DNA of 20,821 nt from Chloroflexota bacterium (GTDB lineage: Bacteria > Chloroflexota > UBA4733): NCBI GenBank assembly GCA_023489405.1, contig JAMDCW010000003.1, forward strand, positions 1-20,821. The letters are read 5' to 3'. The translations under genes were made by a program, and so were the position numbers. Positions 1-6,396 of the stretch are shown one piece after another (positions within the stretch are counted from its first letter, which is position 1; every line of letters starts with the position of its first letter). The notes under the pieces are model-generated. The model did no database searches. It saw only the letters and a program-made list of their open reading frames with translations, and was not told the DNA's origin.

Positions 1-300
1 GCGTGGGAGTAGGAGTCGCCGTCATTGTCGGCGTCGATGTCGGAGTCGCTGTCATCGCCGGCGTAGGAGTAGAAGTCGCCGTCATTGTCGGCGTCGGTGT
101 CGGAGTCGCTGTCATCGCCGGCGTCGATGTCGGAGTCGCTGTCATTGTCGGCGTCGGGGTAGGAGTCACCGTCATCGTCAGCGTCGGTGTCGGAGTCGCT
201 GTCATCGTTGGCGTGGGAGTAGGAGTCGCTGTCATCGTCGGCGTCGGTGTCGGAGTAGCAGTCGGCGTCACAGTTGGGGTAGCCGTGGGAGTAGCTGTAG
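1..300 (-). repeat. 30-bp coding minisatellite (Thr-Pro tail)
   Basis: About nine head-to-tail 30-bp units start at 1, 31, 61 and so on to about 270, then decay to about 318. Each unit encodes ten residues of the TPTPTATMTA type on the minus strand. Unit length never varies, so the frame is kept. Most differences are third-position changes, with some first-position ones such as Thr to Ser. The array continues beyond the window, so its full copy number is unknown. Confidence 0.9.
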
Positions 301-1756
301 GTGTGCTCGTCGACGTCACCACCTGTACGAGCTCGTAGGCGCCGATGTCGCAGGCCCTGCCCTGGGGCCGGCTGACACCCCGCTGATCGGTCAAGGGACA
401 GTTATTACTGCTCGTCCCCCCAGCGTCGATCGCCGGACTGCCAGGGAGCAGCGCCATCGTCTCGGTCGGCCCCCCGTTAGCGGCGAGCGGACCAAGATTC
501 GGATCGGTACTGCTGAGCGAGGTGGCCTTGGTGAAGTGGCACGACGTCCCGCTGTCCAGGTTGTACCCCTGGTCAGTGATCCCAGCCGAGCAGTTGGCGC
601 CGGTGTTGGCCAGCAGCACTCCCTGGAGTGTGATCTGGTCCTGCTGACCATAGCTCAGCCTGTTGATGATACCATCAGAGTTGCCGGCGATGGTGACGTA
701 GCTCAACACGCTGCCGGTGGAGGTGGTGTTATAGAGCCCGCCACCGCTGCTCGTGCCAGCGCTGTTGCCGCTGATGGTGCTGTTGTTAATCGTCACAGTC
801 GCGGGGCTCTGGGCTTGGTCGTCAATGCCACCGCCGTAGCTCACCGCGCTATTGTCGCTGATAGTGCTTCCTGAGATCGTCAGACCACCCAAGTCTTCGA
901 TGCCGCCACCGTTTGTGCCGGTGCTGTTGCCGCTGATCGTGCTGTTGTTGACAATGAGCGTACCCTCGTTATGGATGCCGCCGCCGTCGCTATACTTGGG
1001 AGCGGTATTCTTGCTGACGGCGCTCGTGTTCAGCGTGAGTGTGCCGGAGTAACTGTTACGGATGCCACCGCCTTCGCCATTGGAAGTGTAGACCGCACTA
1101 TTGCCGGTGACGGTGACATTCGTCAAGGTAGCCTGGTTGTCATTGTTGAGGCCGCCGCCGAAGGCGGCGCTGTTGTTACTGAAGGTCGTGTTGCTGACGG
1201 TGAGCGTACCACTGTTGTCGATGCCGCCACCAAACCCGCCGGTGGCCATATTACCGCTGATCGTGCTGTTGCTGACTACCAGTGTTCCTGCGTTGTCGAT
1301 GCCGCCACCGTTTCCATTACTGATCGAGCCGCCCGTGACCGTGACGGCCGTCAGCGTCACGTTTGCCCCCTGGTTGCTGATGGTAAGGACTTGCGACTGC
1401 TGGTTGCCGCTGACAGTGGTGCTCCCTTGACTGGCACCGTTGATGGTGATGGTCGATGCCACGGAGATCGTGAGCGCTCCCAGTGTGAGCGTGTAGGTAT
1501 CGGCGGGTACAGTGATCGTGAAGCCGAGGCCGGCCGGTTGGGCGTTAATCTCCTCGAGGGCGGCCCGCAATGTGCAGTTTCCCTGGCTGTCGGCACAGAC
1601 ACCATCACCGGGCGTGGCGTCGTGGGTATCGGCGGTGCTGTCCACCGTAAAGGTGGTGGATATTGCGGTTACGGTCGCAGTGCTCACCAGCCCGAGCAGG
1701 CCGAGCGCCAGGGTGCCGCTCACGACAAGACGCAGGACGGCACCAGCCAGGCGCAT
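1..1756 (-). CDS. CSLREA / right-handed beta-helix surface protein with Thr-Pro tail (3' end outside window)
   Basis: This reading frame stays open on the minus strand from ATG 1756 to the window edge (585 codons, no stop). The start has AGGGGAG just upstream; an in-frame ATG at 1771 lies before that site. Residues 1-31 form a signal peptide (MRLAGAVLRLVV, then an Ala/Leu/Val stretch). A CSLREA-type motif, CTLRAALEEIN, sits at about 61-71. About 138-365 hold some eight imperfect beta-helix coils, each with GGG(I/L), then GTL, then N(S/T)TISGN-like steps. About 425-475 match the choice-of-anchor Q domain (NGGPTETMALLPGSPAIDAG, DQRG, CDIGAYE). From about 478 onward the protein is a Thr/Pro/Ala/Met tail. 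Such proteins are exported and displayed on the cell surface, but their ligands are generally unknown. The anchor, if any, lies outside the window. Confidence 0.88.
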   Translation of the reverse strand, partial: MRLAGAVLRLVVSGTLALGLLGLVSTATVTAISTTFTVDSTADTHDATPGDGVCADSQGNCTLRAALEEINAQPAGLGFTITVPADTYTLTLGALTISVASTITINGASQGSTTVSGNQQSQVLTISNQGANVTLTAVTVTGGSISNGNGGGIDNAGTLVVSNSTISGNMATGGFGGGIDNSGTLTVSNTTFSNNSAAFGGGLNNDNQATLTNVTVTGNSAVYTSNGEGGGIRNSYSGTLTLNTSAVSKNTAPKYSDGGGIHNEGTLIVNNSTISGNSTGTNGGGIEDLGGLTISGSTISDNSAVSYGGGIDDQAQSPATVTINNSTISGNSAGTSSGGGLYNTTSTGSVLSYVTIAGNSDGIINRLSYGQQDQITLQGVLLANTGANCSAGITDQGYNLDSGTSCHFTKATSLSSTDPNLGPLAANGGPTETMALLPGSPAIDAGGTSSNNCPLTDQRGVSRPQGRACDIGAYELVQVVTSTSTPTATPTATPTVTPTATPTPTPTMTATPTPTPTMTATPTPTLTMTVTPTPTPTMTATPTSTPAMTATPTPTPTMTATSTPTPAMTATPTSTPTMTATPTPT

Positions 1757-1802
1757 AGCTCCCCTCTCCATCACCGCGCCCCCCAGGCGCCATCCCATGG
1801 AC

Positions 1803-1832
1803 ACTATACGAGGAGCAGGCGAGCGCAGGCAA
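1803..1832 (-). promoter_or_regulatory. Candidate sigma-70 promoter for the beta-helix protein
   Basis: On the minus strand a -35 box TTGCCT (1832-1827) is followed after 18 bases by a -10 box TATAGT (1808-1803). The predicted transcript starts about 40 bases before the ATG at 1756 and includes the AGGGGAG ribosome-binding site. This rests on motif match only. Confidence 0.5.
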
Positions 1833-1950
1833 CCGTGACCGCCACCGGATTCCCATTAGTACTAGGCGCCGTCGGCGTAGAGATCACCGAGCACCCGCAT
1901 CAGGAATACGGCCGTTTGTAAGACAAGGGAGCGCATAGGGATGGTGCCGT

Positions 1951-1970
1951 TGCTATGGGATGCTATGGGA
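1951..1970. repeat. Perfect tandem duplication of a 10-bp unit
   Basis: TGCTATGGGA occurs twice in direct succession. It lies exactly where similarity to VapC ends, so it may mark the rearrangement that truncated the toxin gene. Confidence 0.7.
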
Positions 1971-2094
1971 ACCTAGCCGCCCCTGATAGTCAAGGATCAG
2001 CCGGGTTTTGTCAGCGTGTCCCTCGCCGATCAGGTGCCACTTGGTGGCGACGGAGGCATCGAGAACCAATTGTTTCAGCAGGACCTGCGCTCAT
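1953..2094 (-). pseudogene. Truncated, frameshifted VapC-type PIN-domain toxin remnant
   Basis: Read on the minus strand from TTG 2069, the sequence gives MVLDASVATKWHLIGEGH, then ADKTRLILDYQGRL, and stops at 1955-1953. This matches the N-terminus of VapC ribonucleases: the first catalytic Asp is in LDASV, followed by KW and an acidic/HA helix. A better start, ATG 2094 behind AGGAGG (2103-2098), is in a different frame, so a frameshift separates it from the PIN sequence. The other 90 or so residues of a normal VapC, with the remaining acidic residues, are missing. It cannot make an active toxin. I could not recognise an antitoxin next to it. Confidence 0.55.
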
Positions 2095-2292
2095 AGGCCT
2101 CCTCTCGCTCCGCGCGGATGGGCGAGATCGGCGGTCGTCAGAGGGGCTGATCACGCGTTTCTGGGCATTGGTCAGAATCCTGGCAACCGGAGCTTGGCGG
2201 CGGGCAACCTCCGCTCTTTGCTGGGAGGGGAATGGTGATTTTCTCTGTGAGCGTGGGTTTCACCTCGTGGGCGGCCTAGCCATGCTGCTACG

Positions 2293-2982
2293 CTAGAGAT
2301 GCCGTGCCCGACGCTCATTCCAGCGGATCCAGAACGTCGCAATTGGACCGCGCTCTACACGTTGTTCCGGTAGTGTCAATAGCCAGATATGCCAGATGCG
2401 CTGAGCTAGTGTGAAAAATGTCAACACCGCTAAGCAGCCAAGCACCACAATTAACAGTCGATCTGGCATCGCCCTCGTAGCGATAACCCCTGCTCCATCA
2501 AGAACGAGGGCACCACCAAGCAGAAGAACACGTTCCGGCCGCGCTAGCAGCCCAACTTTGCATTCCAGCCCCAACCCCTCAGCACGGGCGCGGGCATAAC
2601 TGATCAAGAGGGAGCCAAGAATAACGGCATAGACGATGACCACCGCTGATGTCTGGTTTTGCCGCTGGAACCAGATGAGCAACCCCGCATAAATCATTCC
2701 CTCAGAGAGACGATCCAGTGTAGAATCAAAAAAAGCGCCAAAGGTAGTCCCCCCACCACGCACCCGCGCCAGCCCACCGTCCAGCATATCGAAGGCGCCA
2801 GAAAAAAGGACGAGAAACCCACCAGCAATAAAATGCCCAAGCGCTAACACCGTTGCCGTGAATATGCTCAAGAGAAGGCCAAATAAGGTGAGCTGGTTCG
2901 GTGTCAGACCAGTAGACAACAGCGGATGCATTAACCGTTCTACCAAGCGCCGCACGAGTGCTTGTATCTCAGGTGTAATCAT
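2293..2982 (-). CDS. CDP-alcohol phosphatidyltransferase, probable phosphatidylinositol-phosphate synthase
   Basis: This 229-residue membrane enzyme has the full CDP-alcohol phosphotransferase signature D(x)2DG(x)2AR(x)8G(x)3D(x)3D: D65, D68, G69, A72, R73, G82, D86 and D90. The aspartates bind metal and act in catalysis. About five or six hydrophobic segments surround it (for example 31-64, 95-125, 150-170 and 178-200). The family moves a phosphatidyl group from CDP-diacylglycerol to an alcohol. The ISYARARAEGLG segment and the PimA-like gene next door suggest inositol phosphate as acceptor, as in actinobacterial PIP synthases; that choice is inference. Phosphatidylglycerophosphate synthase is the main alternative. 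Its ATG overlaps the stop of the upstream glycosyltransferase by 4 bases, so translation is probably coupled. Confidence 0.85.
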   Translation of the reverse strand: MITPEIQALVRRLVERLMHPLLSTGLTPNQLTLFGLLLSIFTATVLALGHFIAGGFLVLFSGAFDMLDGGLARVRGGGTTFGAFFDSTLDRLSEGMIYAGLLIWFQRQNQTSAVVIVYAVILGSLLISYARARAEGLGLECKVGLLARPERVLLLGGALVLDGAGVIATRAMPDRLLIVVLGCLAVLTFFTLAQRIWHIWLLTLPEQRVERGPIATFWIRWNERRARHL

Positions 2983-4178
2983 GCGTTTTCCTCCCCTGCT
3001 GGACTCCGATTCCGTAGAGCGTCGAGCACCTCTGCCGGCGATGCGACTAACCGTTTCACCTCCTCCTGTCGTGCCTGGGCAACCGACCGATAATACGCAA
3101 GGACACGATCCGCAACAAAATCCCAGTCATACTGCAACGCCTTAAGACGACCAGCGGTACCAAGGCGGCGTTGTCGATCTGGATCTCCTAGAAGACGGCA
3201 GATCGCTGAAGCCAGCGCCTCGCTTTGTTTCGGAGGCACTAACACCCCATCTACACCATCACGAATAACCGACTGATAGCCAGGAATAGCGCTTGCAATT
3301 ACCGGCTTACCTGAAGCCATCGCTTCCAGCAATACGAGGCCAAAGCTTTCACCACCGATGTTCGGCGCACAGAAAACATCTGCCGACGCAAAATAGCGCG
3401 CTCGATCTTCTGCCGGAACACCTCCCGTAAAAACGACGTCACTGAAACCCTGCCTCCCGACCCAACGTTGATAGGCAGGACGCTCAGCGCCTTCACCCGC
3501 AATGATGAGTCGCGCATTGGGGAATGCCGATTTCACCAGCGGAAAGGCTCGCAACAAGTAGCGGAGTCCCTTACGCTTTTCAATCCGCCCAAAGAAGAGT
3601 ATATTCAGCTTGCCATCAGCAAACTGCGGCAACGGCGCAATATCACCAAGAAACTCCCGCGTATTGATACCATTAGGAATTACCGTGTAATGACCGGGAA
3701 AATAATGCTCGACAAACTGTTGGGCCACTTCAGAAACGGTAATACATCCCGCAAGTCTCTTGACGTAACGTTTCAAAAGCGGCTTTCCCCAGCGATATCC
3801 GTAGTTCGAATCCGAATAGGCATGGAACGTACCAATCGTCAACGCCTCGGATAATCGCAACACCGTGATCGGCAACATGGGTACCAGCGGCTCATGAATA
3901 TGTACTACATCAAAGCACTCCACCTGCAGAATGTGTTTCACGCGCTTTGCCAGCCGGATCGAGACCGAAATACGTGCAATCGAGCCATTGGCTGGCACCG
4001 AGGCAACCGCACCCACAGTGTACAAATTGCCGGCAGTCTGAACACCATCGGAGCTGGAAGGAGCGATAATACGCACGTCGTGCCCGAGTTGCTGAAAGCG
4101 CGTGCCAAGATGGCGAACATGATCTTGCACTCCCCCTGGCACCGCATAGTCATAGGGACAAACGAGACCAATCTTCAT
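2979..4178 (-). CDS. PimA-like GT4 glycosyltransferase
   Basis: This 399-residue GT-B enzyme of family GT4 starts MKIGLVCPYDYAVPGGVQDH, very like phosphatidylinositol mannosyltransferase PimA, including the GGV donor/acceptor loop. Other marks are HIHEPLVP (93-100), TFHAYSD (117-123), VIPNG (166-170), FFGRIEKRKG (195-204) with the Arg and Lys expected to hold the donor phosphates, and the E(x)7E element ESFGLVLLE (277-285). PimA moves mannose from GDP-mannose to phosphatidylinositol on the cytoplasmic face of the membrane. Operon position next to a probable PIP synthase supports a PimA-like role, but donor and acceptor are inferred. It overlaps the neighbouring genes on both sides by 4 bases. 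Confidence 0.88.
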   Translation of the reverse strand: MKIGLVCPYDYAVPGGVQDHVRHLGTRFQQLGHDVRIIAPSSSDGVQTAGNLYTVGAVASVPANGSIARISVSIRLAKRVKHILQVECFDVVHIHEPLVPMLPITVLRLSEALTIGTFHAYSDSNYGYRWGKPLLKRYVKRLAGCITVSEVAQQFVEHYFPGHYTVIPNGINTREFLGDIAPLPQFADGKLNILFFGRIEKRKGLRYLLRAFPLVKSAFPNARLIIAGEGAERPAYQRWVGRQGFSDVVFTGGVPAEDRARYFASADVFCAPNIGGESFGLVLLEAMASGKPVIASAIPGYQSVIRDGVDGVLVPPKQSEALASAICRLLGDPDRQRRLGTAGRLKALQYDWDFVADRVLAYYRSVAQARQEEVKRLVASPAEVLDALRNRSPAGEENA

Positions 4179-4531
4179 CGGGTACCCTGTCCGGGGTGAA
4201 GTGCTGGCGCCAACAGTGAGAATGCCTCCCGATCAGCAAGCGGCCGCTCCTGGATACCCCTGAGACGTACCAGAAATAGCTCCCACCCTTTCCTATTCGT
4301 CCGATACCGCACTTGCCGGCCGGCCCGCCGCGTAGCAATCAGATCACACCGGCGCAGTATCCGCAAATGCCAGGAAACGAGCGGCTGGCTCATCCGCAGC
4401 ATGCTAACGAGGTCTGTAACGCTGTGCTCATCACCATCGGCAAGCACATTGAGAATTCTCAGCCTCGTCACATCCGCACAAGCCCGAAGAGCCATTTTCA
4501 GCTCGCGCAGTTCTCGCAGGTTCGATTCGAT
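4175..4531 (-). CDS. ArsR-type winged-helix regulator (start probably ATC 4531; ATG 4495 is the fallback)
   Basis: The protein has the ArsR winged helix: ADVTRLRILNVLADG, the recognition helix in MSQPLVSWHLRILRRC, then a wing with RRAGRQVRYRTN. The metal-site motif of classical ArsR/SmtB (ELCVCDL) is replaced by SVTDLVSML, so it is unlikely to sense metal by that site. From ATG 4495 it has 106 residues, but helix 1 is clipped and there is no ribosome-binding site. The frame stays open upstream to ATC 4531, which lies 6 bases after GGGAGG (4543-4538); this adds IESNLRELRELK, a normal first helix. It leads the operon with the glycosyltransferase and phosphatidyltransferase, so it probably represses them and itself. 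Family is near certain; the start is not. Confidence 0.82.
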   Translation of the reverse strand: MESNLRELRELKMALRACADVTRLRILNVLADGDEHSVTDLVSMLRMSQPLVSWHLRILRRCDLIATRRAGRQVRYRTNRKGWELFLVRLRGIQERPLADREAFSLLAPALHPGQGTR

Positions 4532-4548
4532 GGCTGACCTCCCTGCAA

Positions 4549-4566
4549 CATAAATATCTCTTTATG
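4549..4566. promoter_or_regulatory. Candidate operator of the ArsR-type regulator
   Basis: CATAAA and TTTATG form a perfect 6-bp inverted repeat with a 6-base AT-rich centre. It lies between the predicted -10 box (4580-4575) and the ribosome-binding site (4543-4538), at about +2 to +19 of the predicted transcript. A bound repressor there would block transcription. That fits autoregulation by the first gene, but binding is inferred. Confidence 0.45.
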
Positions 4567-4574
4567 CGTCCCCC

Positions 4575-4600
4575 AGTATACCAGCATCCAATCCTGTCAA
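4575..4600 (-). promoter_or_regulatory. Candidate promoter of the ArsR / PimA-like / PIP synthase operon
   Basis: On the minus strand an extended -10 TGGTATACT (hexamer 4580-4575) is preceded by a perfect TTGACA (4600-4595). The spacer is only 14 bases, which is short. The extended TG motif could compensate, or the promoter may be weak and need remodelling by a factor. Confidence 0.45.
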
Positions 4601-4668
4601 CCTCTCCTTGTCCCTCCTCATTGCACCCGCTCTCAGTAGCCGATATCCTCGTGAGTTGAAAAACACGA

Positions 4669-4678
4669 CCCCGCGGGG
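4669..4678. repeat. GC-only 10-bp palindrome between arsR-like gene and pheA
   Basis: CCCCGCGGGG is a perfect palindrome in the divergent spacer between the ArsR-type gene and pheA. It could be a protein site or chance in GC-rich DNA. I find no convincing pheA promoter, T-box or leader peptide in this spacer. Confidence 0.3.
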
Positions 4679-4783
4679 GCAAAAGCAGCAATGTGTTCCA
4701 AAGGCAGCGATAATACACTCACTGCGATGGTGAAGGCAGTGTGACGGCCCCCGCCACGCTGCCCTAGGGCGATAAGAAGCACA

Positions 4784-5932
4784 ATGACGGATAGTTCCAT
4801 AACATCTCCACAGAGCGAAGATACTCAGCAGCACCAAGATGTCGACATACAGCTCAGAGAGTGCCGAAAGCAAATTGATGCTCTTGATCGACAGATTGTC
4901 GAGCTACTCAACGCCCGCGCTCGCATCGTAGAACGTGTCGGCCAGATTAAACAGCAGGGCAGCATCGTCGCCTTTATCCCCGAACGCGAAGAAAGCGTCT
5001 ACGAAAATGTTCGTAAAACCAACCGCGGACCGCTCGGTGACGACGCATTGAAAGCTATTTATCGCGAAATCCTATCGTCTATGCGCTCACTCGAAGATCA
5101 CCTCACTATTGCCTACCTTGGTCCTGCTCATACGTTTACCCACGAAGCTGCCCAGCTACGTTTCGGCTCTGCAGCCCTCTACGTGCCGCAGCCAGCCGTT
5201 CAGGAAGTGTTCCGCACCGTAGAGCGCGGTCTCGCCGACTACGGCGTAGTCGCTATTGAGAATTCACTCCAAGGCATCGTTACGGCGACACTCGACAGCT
5301 TCATCGATATCGACCCCAATCTGAAGATTTGTGCGGAAATTATCCTGCCTATCAGTCACTTCCTCTTGGGTACAGGTCCGCTTGAACACGTCCGTCGCGT
5401 CTATTCCCATCCTATGGCGCTCGGCCAGTGTCGGAACTGGCTCGCAGCTCACCTGGCCCACTGCGAACAAATAGAGGTCTCCAGCACCTCCCGCGCCGCA
5501 GAACTTGCCCAAGAGGATGCCCTGGCAGCAGCCATCGGTTCCAAGCTCGCCGCTAACCACTATGGGTTGCGCATTCTGGCAGAACATCTCGAAGATCGAA
5601 GCGATAACGCTACTCGGTTTTATGTCTTAGGGCGTCAGCTTTCCCAGCCAACCGGCAACGATCGCACCGCCCTCATGCTCTCCATTCGCGATCGTATCGG
5701 CGCCCTCCATGACATCACCGGCTGTCTGGTGCGACACAACATCAATATGACTCACTTCGATCATCGCCCCTCACGGCGTAAAGTGTGGGATTACATATTC
5801 TTTATCGAGATCACGGGCCATTCAACGGATCCGGAGGTAGAAGCCACCCTCGATGAGCTGCGCGAGTACTGCCTAGCGGTGCGCGTCTTGGGGAGCTGGC
5901 GTACTGGAGAGCTCGCTGCCGTACGGGCATAA
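4784..5932 (+). CDS. pheA: Bifunctional chorismate mutase / prephenate dehydratase (P-protein)
   Basis: The 382-residue protein has three domains. An AroQ chorismate mutase at about 22-100 (RKQIDALDRQIVELLNAR) turns chorismate into prephenate. A prephenate dehydratase at about 107-285 (YLGPAHTFTHEAA, VAIENSLQGIV, NATRFYVLG with the catalytic Thr-Arg-Phe at 277-279) makes phenylpyruvate. An ACT domain at about 295-375 normally binds phenylalanine for feedback inhibition. The GALxxI ACT motif is present (GALHDI, 306-311), but the ESRP motif reads DHRP (326-329). The first 20 residues look disordered. No strong ribosome-binding site precedes the ATG. The gene heads a plus-strand run ending in aroE, another aromatic-pathway enzyme. 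Confidence 0.96.
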   Translation: MTDSSITSPQSEDTQQHQDVDIQLRECRKQIDALDRQIVELLNARARIVERVGQIKQQGSIVAFIPEREESVYENVRKTNRGPLGDDALKAIYREILSSMRSLEDHLTIAYLGPAHTFTHEAAQLRFGSAALYVPQPAVQEVFRTVERGLADYGVVAIENSLQGIVTATLDSFIDIDPNLKICAEIILPISHFLLGTGPLEHVRRVYSHPMALGQCRNWLAAHLAHCEQIEVSSTSRAAELAQEDALAAAIGSKLAANHYGLRILAEHLEDRSDNATRFYVLGRQLSQPTGNDRTALMLSIRDRIGALHDITGCLVRHNINMTHFDHRPSRRKVWDYIFFIEITGHSTDPEVEATLDELREYCLAVRVLGSWRTGELAAVRA

Positions 5933-5962
5933 CCCTTCCAGGTAAGTTTTCCCCATTGAGTG

Positions 5963-5990
5963 TTCAAGCAAGAGCAGCCTTGAGTACAAT
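5963..5990 (+). promoter_or_regulatory. Weak candidate promoter upstream of the double-CxxC protein and aroE
   Basis: A -10 box TACAAT (5985-5990) is preceded after 16 bases by a poor -35, TTCAAG (5963-5968). The predicted start is about 22 bases before ATG 6019. It could give the small protein and aroE transcription separate from pheA. Confidence 0.3.
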
Positions 5991-6018
5991 AAAGGCGCGT
6001 GTGACAGGAGAGGACGCG

Positions 6019-6396
6019 ATGGAAGAGCACATTTTTCACGCCATTGAAAATAATCTCGCACACGTAGGCTGCCCGCTGTGCGGCTCACACCTTCGATTCG
6101 ACAGGCTTCTCTCTCAACGATCCTTCACCGCCGTGTTCTCCGCCCACTGTGAAATCTGCGGTGCCAATTCAAACCGCGTCTGCTTTACCGGCGATGCTCT
6201 GTACTGGCTTCAGAGAAACATCGTTGGGGATGATGGCTTCTCCAATGATAGCGACAGCGAAGGTCAACTGCGCACGCCAGGAGAAAATATCACCGCAATT
6301 TCACCCACGGAGGTACTCGAGATGCGCCACTTTCTCTCCTCCTTCAATGGCGATTTCCAGCATTTGTTCGGCTTGCTGAAGCTTCCGCACGAATGA
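6019..6396 (+). CDS. Small protein with two CxxC knuckles (probable zinc ribbon), unknown function
   Basis: ATG 6019 is chosen because AGGAGAGG ends 5 bases upstream; the frame could extend to TTG 5956 but without a ribosome-binding site. The 125-residue product has CPLCG (C18, C21) and CEICG (C44, C47), a spacing typical of a zinc ribbon or rubredoxin-like knuckle that binds one metal ion. There is no signal peptide or membrane segment, and the C-terminal half is acidic, then amphipathic. I do not recognise a named family. Its TGA overlaps the aroE start (ATGA), which ties its expression to shikimate dehydrogenase. Regulation, RNA binding or chaperoning are all possible, and none is shown. 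Confidence 0.75.
   Translation: MEEHIFHAIENNLAHVGCPLCGSHLRFDRLLSQRSFTAVFSAHCEICGANSNRVCFTGDALYWLQRNIVGDDGFSNDSDSEGQLRTPGENITAISPTEVLEMRHFLSSFNGDFQHLFGLLKLPHE

Larger units (their letters stand above)
1757..2292. other. Gene-poor spacer between two minus-strand genes
   Basis: These 536 bases hold the promoter of the beta-helix gene, a tandem 10-bp duplication at 1951-1970 and a decayed VapC fragment at 1953-2094. Between about 2105 and 2292 I recognise no gene. Open frames on the plus strand here have no family resemblance and no ribosome-binding site. Confidence 0.6.

Noticed and set aside
1..300. CRISPR array
   Set aside because: Units are contiguous 30-bp coding repeats with no unique spacers and no cas genes nearby.
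3..338. Plus-strand open frame rich in Gly-Val repeats
   Set aside because: It is the antisense shadow of the Thr-Pro minisatellite; the minus frame has signal peptide, domains and a ribosome-binding site.
971..1921. Plus-strand open frame of 316 codons
   Set aside because: It is antisense to the beta-helix coils, whose regular codon pattern keeps the opposite strand open. The product has no recognisable motif and no ribosome-binding site.
2105..2292. Possible antitoxin remnant upstream of the VapC fragment (minus-strand reading EVARRQAPVARIL)
   Set aside because: It only loosely resembles the end of Phd-type antitoxins, with no start and no convincing length.
1955..2296. Plus-strand open frame of 113 codons in the gene-poor spacer
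   Set aside because: Composition is not protein-like, there is no ribosome-binding site, and it runs antisense over the VapC remnant.
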